Shown: piece by piece, positions 1 to 12,300 of the stretch
Layout: every line of letters begins with the position of its first letter
Position numbering within the stretch: the stretch's first letter is position 1
NCBI RefSeq assembly: GCF_029227915.1
Contig: NC_079882.1
Location: forward strand, 13,786,501 to 13,850,500
Source: Hydractinia symbiolongicarpus
Lineage: Eukaryota > Cnidaria > Hydrozoa > Anthoathecata > Hydractiniidae
Direction of reading: 5' to 3'
DNA length: 64,000 nt
Notes under the pieces: model-generated
Database searches by the model: none
Told to the model about the DNA's origin: nothing
The model's input: the letters and a program-made list of their open reading frames with translations, nothing else
Translations under genes and position numbers: made by a program

Positions 1-187
1 TCAATGCATCTAAGAAAGTTAGCAGCGCCGCTTTTCTCATGTAATAACACATAAGTTGTAACATAAGTTATAAGTTGATACGTTCTACTTTAATTTTCTG
101 ATGTTTTCATATGTTTACCATCAGAGAAGGATGAAGCTCGCACAAAAGAATTATTTTTTTTCTGTATTGAGTTTTCTTTACTTTTAG

Positions 188-313
188 GCTGTATATTTCG
201 AAAAACGTAGTGTTCTTGTTCACTGTTCTGACGGATGGGATCGCACTGCGCAAACATGCTCCCTTTCAGAAATACTCTTAGATGCATACTATCGTACAAT
301 TCATGGATTCCAA
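188..313 (+). CDS. Myotubularin exon with the catalytic P-loop
   Basis: The exon follows a pyrimidine-rich TTTACTTTTAG acceptor and ends before GTAGGT. It reads in phase as 42 codons containing [12 protein letters not shown], the active-site CX5R loop with catalytic Cys and Arg both intact, then [12 protein letters not shown]. In the myotubularin family the Cys forms the phosphocysteine intermediate, so this copy should encode an active enzyme rather than one of the dead members. The 5' 187 bases of the window are intron. Confidence 0.93.
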
Positions 314-3300
314 GTAGGTCTAAGACTGAGTCAATTGTTGCAGCAACAAGAAAATTAATGGAGGGGTCTTTATACAGATGTTTCTAAATGTTTTCAAGGA
401 AACTGAGAGAATAGTCAGAAAGAAAACACGAAAATATTTTTATCACCTTCATTTTAATTAAGTAAATCAGGTTTTTTAACAGTGGAAATAAAATTTATTA
501 TTTCACATTTTAAACCCTGTTTGTTTTAAATAAATTTAGGTCCTGGTAGAAAAAGAATGGTTAGCATTTGGTCATAAATTTGTACACAGGTAAATTCAAT
601 CGATATTTTTAATCTATATTATTACCCTTTTCCAGTCAAGAAAGCATATTAATTAACAGAACAAAATACTGTTAAATATAAATATGTACAATATTTTTTC
701 TTTGAAAATAAAACAACAGTTTTTCTAACAATTTGTAATCATGAAAAGTTTAGTGTAAATCCAAAGTTAGGGTTAAGCTTGGAGGAAAGAATACGGAAGG
801 AGAAACAACTTCATTTCTGTACGCTTTAAATGTATTGAATTTTCTATTGTTTTTAATTTCAAAAGAATCAGTGCGTGAGGTGCTCGACCGAGTCTTTTTC
901 GCAAAAAAATGATCAAATTCCATATTCTCCTTTAATAGGGGCTAACTTTTTTCTATTGAAATCTGACTGTAACACGCTGCAGGCACGTGATTATTGTATG
1001 GAAAGTGTGCCTAATATAAGTCGGTAAACATTGCTGTTAAAAACTTCAACAATACGTTTGGAAATAAGCGTTTAACAATGATATTAACCTATTTTTGTAG
1101 GCTTGAGTATACCACTTTGATCATGAAAAACAATATAGATAGATATGCGCCGGACGAGTGCCGACAAAATGTGTGCTGGATTAATGTTTATTCTAACTAA
1201 AGAAATAACTTCTTATAACAGAACGTCGTTTTAAAACGAGATATAAACTTTTTCTTTTTGTTTACAAAAGTGTCGAGCATATGCTTCTTCGCTAATTATG
1301 CTAACATAAAAACAAAAGAAATTTTACCGATTTCAATATGGCTTCTTGTTTTGATAATATTATCAAATTCATCATCAAATTATCTAATTGTTTTTATAAC
1401 CAATCATAGTTGCGAATTGTTATTCACGAATAATTTAGTCACACAACCGCCAAAATTTCAAATTAAGTTTCTATACAGACACCTGCTAGAACCTCACGCA
1501 GTGTTTCAATAGAATTAAAAGAGTTGTTTCTCCTTCCGTATTCTTTCCTCCAAGGGTTAAGAGATGCAACAAATCTATTGTCTTGTTTATCCCAGTCTTT
1601 TTTTAAGGATTTACACCGATAATTACTATTTGTTAGAAACATACTCAAAGCTAATTTTTTTAGATCAGTAGTTCTAATTTTAAAAATGTTGTTTACAGAG
1701 CTTCACTTTGAAGTAAAAATAGGGAAGACACACACACACAACACAACAAGAATGCAAAATAAAAAATTGAACGTTTAAAATGTCTTAATATCAGGAAATA
1801 ATAACCAACTGAAGAAACACAACAAAGAGTAAAATGCTAACAACAAGGAGTCAATAATAAACCACTTGATTATAAACCGAAATAGTTTTGTTTCTAAACA
1901 CAATTTAAGATTCATCTTTTATTACCACATCATCACTAACCAAACTTTTATTCTTCACTTTCGTAGGTAAAACATTAGGATTGGATATCTTTATGATGAC
2001 TGGTGACATTTTAGTTTCATGCCTAATTTAATATTGTTAAAGACTGTGTCCTGTAAAACTATGAGAGCAGCATCAGCCTTTAATTCCTGTTTGATATTGT
2101 TAACATTTTTTAAAGGTAAATGCAGTTTTGGGCGTGGTTTCCCATCCGGTCACATGAAGAGAATTAGTAACATCTGACTTAACTTCAACAGTTGCAGAAA
2201 ACCGGTTATACGCGTAAACCACTGCCTGGGATGGAATGTGGATGGAAATAAAACTCCCTTCCAAAACTTCGTGGGCATCTTTTTCTTTCACATGTTTTGG
2301 TTTAATGTTATCAACATTCTGATCATTTATATTGACTACTTAGTTGACATTGTTGTATACAACATTTCCCTCTAGTCTGAACAACTTTCAAGTCAGTCAA
2401 TTTACATAATGTATACTCTTTGAGTTTGTTCATTAAGTCCCTAAATTCTTTTAGACTTTGCTCAACATTCGCTCAAAAACAGTGCATTCAAAATATTTAT
2501 TTTCTGACTGCTTGTTTCACCAAAATAAATAACTTTTCGGCAACCTCCATCCAATAAATGAACATATTCACCAATAGATATTGACTCTTCGTCAGAAAAA
2601 TTAGGAAATTTACAGTTAGTCAGGAATGTTGTATCAGGTAGTGAATTTTAGTGAACGTGCACAGGTTTGATTACGAAAAAACGTACCATAAAGTTTCCTT
2701 TTATAAGGTGAAGATCTACTCAATGATCAATTCGGTGAAGATTGACCAATCACCTGCTGAAGACGACCATGACTTCGTAGGGGTAGACTATGATTTTAAG
2801 TGTGTGGACCATGCCTTCGAAGATGAAGGTCGTGATTTTCCAGGAGAATTGGACATAATAAAAAAAATATTTATGAAATTAAATGTAAAGAAATTTAATT
2901 TTAATGAACATGTACATGTACATAAGAATAAATAGAATTGTATAAAAAAACTATTTTGGTAAAGTTTTGAATTTTACAGCGTCGTGATCGGAAAAACTGA
3001 TATTACATACAGTTGATCCAATAGAACATTTTTAGCAAATGTAGTAGTTTATTAAGATACTAGTCGTTAAAGCCCGTGGTAAAATCCACTTAGAGGTGCA
3101 ATAAAATAATAGGTTGTTTTAGATTTTTTGCTCATTTCAGCAGCGCAGATCAAAAAAAAAAAAATGGGCGAAATTGAGTTTATTCTTTGCCTGTAATGTG
3201 TAGACGTTGAAACTGATCAAAATAATGTATAGGAACAAATGTTTTCGACAAACGCCTATGGAGATTTAAGGGTTTGAAAATTTTTCTGACGTCCCGCAAA

Positions 3301-6300
3301 AACACAAAAAAATTTTTTCAGAATTTTATATATGAAATGCCTTAATTGTATACATCTTGAAACGCTGATTAAGAAAATGTATAGGATCAATGTACCTTTG
3401 ACAAACGGTTGCAGAGATGTTGGGGTTTGAAGGTTTTTTTGATGAGTTCATCAACCCGTTACTTCCGAAACGGATTCAGGAACCCAGGTTTGGGAAACTT
3501 ACCCAAATTGACATTACCATTAATCTTCAACAAAAAAATTATGAAACACATCAAAATTTAGAAAAAACAGTCATTTTAGTGCATACAGTCCTCGCCCATT
3601 AGATTACAAAATATAAAAAACAAAAACAGTTCAGTCACAACATTAAGAAATTTTTTTATCATCAGCAAACATTTATCCCTACAAAATTTTGTAGAGTTCT
3701 TAACAAAAACAAAAACGTCAAACCATGGAAATTTCTTTCAGCGAAAATGACATCACATGACATCCCCAACAATAGTTTATAATACGAACTATAAAGACAT
3801 CAGGCAACAGCTTACAGTGAAGTCCGATTGTACAGAACTTTTTTCTTTCATTATATATATTGCATGTGGTCTATTTCCACAAAAGTTTACACAAAATTTC
3901 AAAAAATAGCATTTTGCAACACGAACAATATAAATTGACAACCATACCATCCCCTCATAAGTTTTTTAACCCAAAGTCATAAACCCACGTAAATTTTCGA
4001 TAAAACGTCAAAAACCCCTGTAAACCCCGTCATAAGGGGCGTTTATTCGAAGCGATAATACTTTAATAATAATATTTTTTTCCTAAATCTTAGGTTTAAG
4101 GTTGGAAATTTAGTTTTTCCCTTTTGAAGTTCATTCTTTAGAGCATGTGAATATATTTTATTTTCTGTTGTGAAGATATATATCATAGGTAGGTATCCTT
4201 AAAAACTGCAAAAGAGATGAAGTGTAAAAAATTTAATAAACGCCCCCCTCTTTTAAACGCCCCCATCGAATAGACGCCCCTCAAAAATGTCAAAAAATTT
4301 AATAAACGCCCAAGGGGTTTATTCGAAGCATTACGGTAGGCTGACAAAAGTACAACAGGATGTTGGAAACAAAACAATAAAAAATAACTTAACACACAGT
4401 TTAAATTCTATAAAATTCGTTCCACTTGTCATATTGTGTTCCCCTTGTAAAGTTTACAGGAAATGTGAAAAATTATTCTCTATGGGCATAAAAAAGTGTC
4501 ACATCCTAAAGGTTTAGGAAGTCTTTAAAAAATTTTGTAACCAGCTTATTCATCATAATTCGTGCTCAAAAGAGAACAGAGTTTTGACTATTAAGGTAGG
4601 TATATATAGCTAAAAAAGAGGAAAAACAACATAACTCATAGGTTACAGCTAGCTAAGCTATGGGATGGAGCGTTAAAGCTAACATTACCTAGCAGCTAAT
4701 AGTAGCTAAGACACCCAGTTATATATAATTAAACTGGGGAGACTTAGCCGGGTCTATAGCTAGCTATTTATGCTTAGTAAAACACATTTTAAGAGAAACA
4801 ATAATAATGTAAAAATGATAACAGTGAGTTCAACAAACCAAAGAAGCAAATTAGTTTGTTACCCAGCTAACAGCTTTATGTAGCATTTTCAATTTTAGGA
4901 CAAATACATTAGTTACGCACCAGGGGTCATTAATTATGCAAAAAAAGTGTAAACAAATATACCTAGCTTTTTTTCAAAAATAAACACGATAAAATTTAAA
5001 ACTTTAAGAATTTGGAACTTTAATGGGTTTTTTTGGAGAATGCGATTCTCCTTGACAATTTTAAGTGTACTACAACATAAAAAAAGTAACACGTAAAACA
5101 GCGACATAAAAACAGAACGTCTAAATATATCAAAGTTCTTACTTTTTCTGAATTCCAATCCACTTTAAACTCTAGCATGCATTTTCTACTTCTAACTTTG
5201 CTACTTCAAGCTCCACTCTTTACTTCCGAAGTAACTTCTTGTGGCTTTCTTTCTCTGAATCACTTTTTGCATTTTTTTGAAGACGATGGGACCGTTCTTT
5301 TGTTGTTGTTTTGTGTGTCGATGTTAACCCTGTTCCAAATTATATGCTTTTTTAATCCACTCCACTTCTTCACTTTGACTTTCCTTGCTCTTAATATCTG
5401 CCCTTTTTATGACCAAGAGATCGTCGAAAAAAGACATTTTTTATCCGCTTCTTTAGTTCGCCTGTTGTCGAGAACTTTGTCGAGAGATTTTTATGTTTAT
5501 TTGTTTTTACACCAAGGAAACTTTCTATTCGAATGCCGCCTTGTTCGAAAGTATGTATTTGAGCGAATCATACTGCTTATTTTCTATCACGTGGTTTCTA
5601 GCGGTTGCGAAACAAATGTGAACACAACAAAAATAAAATAAAAATCCAAAAGGTCTAACAAAATCGAAGGTGTCTAACAACGGTTATGTAAAAAGTTAAA
5701 TCTGCTAAAACTATATACTTGTTTTGCCATGTCAGAAGTACACTAGGGATGATAGTATACCAGACATTAAGGAAAATCGTTAAGTCACACAAAAAAGGTT
5801 ATTGCAAAATTTCCACAATGTACAGTTTGTAACGATCATACCAAATTAGCTATTTAGTCTATTGCATACAGCAACCCTACCAATGCGCAAACTTGCCGTG
5901 CATGATAACAATGCAGCGTTTTCGAATTTAAGAATCGAATAATATTTGAAACGATCATATTGTAAAAATTCTTCTCTAGGATATACACGCTGTATTTTAT
6001 AAGAATAGTATTTTGTTGTTTTTTTCGTTTTAGCCTTCATTATCTTAACTTTCTTGAAAAATCCTATCCTCAGTATTCTTAATATTTTCTTAGCATGACT
6101 ATGGCCTGAAAATATATATTGCCTTGATAAAATAAAGCCTGATATAAGTTACTATAGCCAATGTCAATTTCTACTACATGTAACGGCTTGGATAGAAAGT
6201 TCAGGGTTTTTTTGATATACAATAAAAAGTAAACTTCAAATCAATTTTGTGTATCATACAAATGTTCATATTTAGAACAAACAGTCAGGCTTAGACATAT

Positions 6301-9300
6301 TCTTAGGATTTTCTTAACTTCTGACCAATTGTTTAGAGTATATTCTTACAAAAAAAAAGTTCTTAACTTTCTTGACAAGTACTATCCTCATGACCTGAAA
6401 ATATATGATGCCTTAATTAAATAAAGCTTGCTATATGTTGCTATAGCTATTGGCATTTTTTTATATTTAAAACAAACAATCGAGGTTGAACATATTTTAG
6501 GATATTCTTACCTTCTGACCCATTGTTCAGAGTATATTCTTACAAAAAAGTGCTTAAAGAAAATATTTTCTGGCTCAAGACACAACGTAATTTAACTTCT
6601 TATTTAAGGGAAAGTTTAGCTTTGAAAGTTAAACGCCTTAAAAATCGTTGTACACTGTATTTCTCTACTAAATAATCTAAACAACACAGCTGCTTTTCTT
6701 TCGCTTTTACAGTAGGTAGCTTGCTAGCTCAGTTTTTTACTTCGAATACTAAACTTCGCTTCATAAAATTGGAAGCGTATACAATTATTTAATACATTTT
6801 CAATCAATTCTCTTTGTAATGTTATATCATCTTACATTTTTATTTTTAAGAAATATTTCTAACTAACAACACCAACTTCGTTCAACAACAACAGTTTGTT
6901 CTTTACATTTTCGATTCGAATTGCATTCATAATCGGTTTAAAAATAACAAAAAAATTAGTTTTAATAAAATAAGAAAAGAGAGTTTTATTTTTTAAATTA
7001 ATAAGAAAAAAGAATTAAATGTTTAAATAGTAACCCCCTGATTTGCGTGTTTTTTTTTATCTTAGTAAATTTTAGCGTAACGCCACGCTTTGGAGACACG
7101 ATGCATGAGCCATAAACAAGTGACCCGTGATTTTAGTACCGTGAACTCACATAGTCACTCACACAAGCGTCAATCATGGTTAATTAATGATCCGCTGATA
7201 TAAGCTTGTAGCTGGAGAAATATATTATTAAGGATATTGTTATGATTACTGGAAATATCTAAATCAAAATCACCCGAAATAATATCAATACGTGTATTTG
7301 AATAAACCATTTTCCTTAGGTTATTTTAAAAAGTTGAAATAGAGGAGCTTGGACTACAGTAAAGCAAAAGCAGTCTTCCTGGAAGTTTCTTGTGTGACGT
7401 CAATGTCGTACAGTCTAGCAGACAAATGACAAGACTAAGATATTTTTGCGCATTTGTGTATCATTTAGAAATAATTTTAATTTCCATAGTATTTCTATTG
7501 ATATTTAGTTGAGTTTCTGGAGACATAAAACATCATTTCCCATAAGACAAAATTTTCTACTAGCATGGCTTTTTAAAGATCGTATATTCAGTAACGGAAT
7601 GGTGACACCATCATCATCAGTAACAATAAATCTATGAGTGTCAAAAACACTGTCCTTTCACAACCTCTCATATTCTATGGTAGCATGTTTGTTAACTTTA
7701 AACGAACAAGAGGAATATTGGCATATTACAAAACAAGTTAGTAATATTGGTTACTAATTGAACATACATTTGTGCTTGATAAAAATGACTTTGCTTTTCC
7801 AATTCAAAGCTGACAACACCATTGCTTAAACTGAGTCCTTTTACTTTATGGGCAGTGCACGCCCAGGCGAACACTAATGAAATTAAGTTCTTTATAATGA
7901 TGGTGAAGGCCTAAATTTGTTAATTTTTATGTAAATTTGGGTTCCTTGTTTATTAGTTGTAATCCACTGATTTTTTTTTTTTTTTTTGTTATTCTACATA
8001 AATTACTAGCTTTAAACCCTGCTTTGATCTCACCTAACTTCAAAAATAATGTAGTAACATTATGTTTTATTAAATATTTCACAGTGTCAAGTTGACCATT
8101 TATCTTCCTATCTGAAGTATCTGCATAAAATGTAATCATAACCCTTGCTCCAATCTTTAGTTATATCAACAATGCAAGACCTCAGATTGCCTCCAATTTC
8201 ATGCTTCTACTATATCTGCGTTTCTGCAATTTTTAGGTAATACATCAAGAACATCCATAGAAATACAAAGATGTACTAAGCTATTGGGCATTGTTTCATT
8301 CTGTAATTTTGCAGGGTTACTTTCGGCAAACATATGTAGAGCATTTTGGATATGGAGGATCTACTGTTGCATGAGATATCAATTTTTAAAAATAAAACAT
8401 TTTTTTTAATTTTAACGACATGTTTCGACAATTCTGATTATCTTCATCGGGTTACAATGTTTACATAAGCTAGATACATATATATACTAAAATATTAAAA
8501 GTTTAAAGGTTATACTTACAAATGTCAATGAAGAATATGTTAATTACAATAATTACAAAAATAATAGATATCGTTACAATAAGATGTTAATATACACTAG
8601 AGGAGAGATAAATGGAATAAACAGTGAACTAATTTCATCAAATGCTAAAACTGGTTTAGCTTTTACTGGAGGCATTTGATACAAATAACAGATCATAACG
8701 TATATGCCAGTGAATGGTAAATCTAGTCGGCATAAAAATATTTCTAATAAACGTTGATGTATTTAAAAAAGTAATTTGCTTGATACCATACACAATTTGC
8801 ATACAATTTATTGAAACTTTATCAATAATGATGTTAAACTGTATATATTTGTTTCTTAGTAATACACCGACTAATTTACCATGACACGGAATGTCTCAGC
8901 CTGAGTGTATCGAAGTCTCATCTATATAAATAGCAGAAACACCTGTTGGTCCTAATACTAAAATTCTCCGCTTATCTGGACATGCACCGCCATGCATTAA
9001 CAACATTGTAATGGAATGATAGAGAGTTTTAATTAAATTTCGTTTTCCACATCTGCCACCACCTGTTATAAGTAAAACGAACTTTCTTTTTGGCGCTTTT
9101 AAAGTCATTTTTAATGAAAGTTGTAGCCCAATAATGTATAACATTGAAAATTTGTCTTTGTTTGAAATTGAGTGATCTTATTTTCGCATTGGTGAGATCA
9201 TCAAAGGTATATTCACTACTACCCTGGATGTGGCGGTGTCTGTATTGTTAAAAGACTCTTTCGAGTAAAGATCCATGTCGTTATTATTTCGATTGTTATT

Positions 9301-12300
9301 CACTAGACTAGCTCATTTTCTACTTCACAATTTATTTGTTGTGCATAAGATTTCATGCTGGTTATTAACTCAACCCTAAATCGTAAATATGTAAATCATC
9401 GAAAAGTTCCACTTTCAGTTTATTGTGACTTGTTTAGCTATTATTTAACTATTTATTTAACTTCGCACAATGTGACAAGATTTTCGCTTCAATGATATTT
9501 TCTCACGGAATGGGAAGAACGTGAATAGTACATGATGAGCATAGGCCTCATTTATCTTATAACAATTGTGAATATGGTATCTCAGCACAGAAGAAACTTG
9601 GCCAAATTTTTATATTTTTCCTTTGCTTTAGTAGTTAGAGTTTTAGGATCTTGACCACTGATTTCGTGTTTGATTTCTATAAGTTTATTTACTAATTTTT
9701 CAGGTTGAGAATCATTCACAGTTGCTTTTGGTGCTAATTGATAGTGTCAAGTTTGCAAAGCAAAGTTGTTCAATAAAAGCAATGTGAGGCCTATCAAAGT
9801 AGCGATCTATCATGTTATGTTTGTAGAGATATGTGCTGTCCTCAGGCAATTTAGAGGTTTCCTTTTAACTCTTAATCATTTTTGTGCGTTTTTCAGGTGA
9901 ATGACTCCAAGAAACACTTTCGTTAGCCATAGCTCTGCCATTACATAGTAAACTGCTTCCTGAACAGAACATTCTCTTTTTGAAGCATAGGCATGAGCAC
10001 ATTATTCATTCTCTAATAACCGTTTGGGATATTTTTAGCTGCTTCTTTAACAGCATGCATCATAGCTTGAGAATATTCACCTTCTTTTTTAGAGAGATAA
10101 CTGCATATGTTGGTAAGTGCCTTATAGTGGTTAAATACAGGTTTAAAACCCATGTTCACCTCCTAAATATTTTCACCTGATACTGGCCAGCAAAACAGGA
10201 TTACTGTTTAACAAATTATACCTATATATAAAAAAATAATTATTTCATTGTGAGACAAATAGAGCTGAATTAGTTTGGATTTGATAGAGAAAATTTCCAT
10301 CTTAAATCTGCACACGAAAGGGTTGAAAAGAAAGTACGTATACCATGGCTAAAACTTCATAAAGAATTTTTTTCGAATAAATGATGAAATTCATGAAACT
10401 AAAAGTCTTGTCTGTGGCAATAAATCCACTTGCTTTCTCTCAAAAATTTCTACTAAGCATGCCTGCATGCCTTATCAGATGACACTTTGGGCATAAAAAA
10501 TGTTAATATAGTTCTTAAGATTTATTTTTTAAATAACAGAGTAAGGAAAATATATATATCAGAATCAAAAGCAAATTTCTGAGTATAGTTCAGAAGGTGT
10601 TGATTAACATATTTGTTTTGGGCTAAATGTGGATGAACTAAATTCTTGCACTAAAAGATCAGCAATAGTTGTGAATTCGTTTTCAGAACATGCAGTATCA
10701 ATCAAATTAGTTTTATCAGTAGGAGTTCGATGAACATGAAAGAGGTTCTCAAAAATAATTCTCTCTTACTATCAAATCCTTTTGTTTCTCCTGGAAAGAA
10801 TTCTCAGATAAATACTTTCAGTTGATAATTTCTATTGCAATTTCATGATCAAGACAATCAAATCAATTTTTATATTTGCATACAGTGGATTGTTAAATTT
10901 CAGATGCATCAATAACCTGTTACGCACAGATCCAAAGTACACATGCCCTCTATATTCTAATTTACGCTTTAACAAGAACATTACTGTGTCGGGGAAGTGT
11001 ATTACTGATGTTAACTGTATTAATAGGAACATTACAAATCGCACCTTTTATTTTTTGGTAATTGACCTTTGTGTATTTTTTTAAAAAAGTAGCCGCTTAG
11101 TTAGAAAGGCGCTCTCAAATCTTTAAATTTTTATAAGGTTGTTTGGGAATTCGTAAATTTTTAGTTTTTTACTAATAGCAATTACCTTCTTTTGTCACAG
11201 GTTTTGCAAATATAAAAATTATTTTATAAGAAATCTTACTAAAGTTAAACGAATGCAGATCAAGTAAACAATGTTTACCTTTTTTGAATAACACAACTGG
11301 CCTTTTATACAGACAAATGCAGCAACTTTATTAAATAATTTCTGACTTTTTTCATACAAACACTTTTAAAAGACGGCTGGTCAGTCAAATTGAACATCAC
11401 ATGTCTTTTCGAACTTAACAGTGCTAGATATGCGTTCTTTTTGTTCTGAAATCTTTTGTTCTGTCTCTTTTAAGAAAATTGAAATTTGTAGCAGGTCGAT
11501 ATCAAAAATATTACCATCCACAAATTGCAATAGAAAGTGAGCTGAGTAAGCAAGGTCTTTGCCTTTATATGCCACTTCAATATATTTTTTAATTTCATGC
11601 AGATTTGCAAATTTTAATTGCAATAGTGTAGCCACAACATACCTATATGGACGTTGTAATTATAAATTTGCAGCAATTTTGGCCACTTATCAAAAGCTAA
11701 GTGATGCTCGAATTTAGAAATTTACATATTTTATCGTCTTTAATTAAAATGTTATCCAAGTCCAAAACTTCCACAAAGAAACCTTTTTAATGCCCAGCAC
11801 AAAGAAAATAATGCATTGCATGCACACTGACGACCTGCTGTTTCTCCAAACAGTTCAGCATTGCCTTCCTGGAAAGGTCCCTGAACTGATTTTAAGATTT
11901 CGTAGCTAGTTGTTTCCATTTCATATTTAGCTACAGTGTTGCTGCTGCATCATTAATAGGGACCTTAAGCCACGACTACAGGACGTATATACCACGGGTT
12001 TCGGTTATCGAGGGACTGGGCTGGACTACGATGTTGCCGCGTAAATTTAAAATAGTTAAGCAAGCAAGCTTATGCGATCTAGTACGGTGTTCATCTATCA
12101 GTTAAATTATCCCTTATAAACGGGAAATGAGAGAGATTGTATTGCTATCTTACGATGAAGGACTAATTGATGATGAAGAGATGATTTTACTCTACGATTT
12201 GAATAAATCAAAAAACCTGATTTTCCGTATTGAAAGTATTCTAAACTTGATTTAGATTCTTTATGTAATGATGAATGCAGGTCAAATTTCCATTTCTATA

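Larger units (their letters stand above)
7560..11050 (-). mobile_element. Decayed Helitron (Rep/helicase polyprotein remnants)
   Basis: Read on the minus strand from 11.0 kb down to 7.56 kb, blocks of a Helitron-type protein appear in the expected order: an N-terminal block with [11 protein letters not shown], the [17 protein letters not shown] and [11 protein letters not shown] blocks, the PIF1 helicase Walker A region and the C-terminal helicase block. Stops and frameshifts separate all of them. The ends of the element (5'-TC, 3'-CTRR hairpin) were not identified. It lies antisense to the myotubularin gene. Confidence 0.8.

Noticed and set aside
2651-2935. 94-codon plus-strand frame with acidic composition
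   Set aside because: No homology recognised and it lies within the long intron without matching splice phase.
5177-5641. 154-codon plus-strand open frame, hydrophobic
   Set aside because: Leu/Phe-rich low-complexity translation in AT-rich intron, no domain and no splice context; looks like chance.
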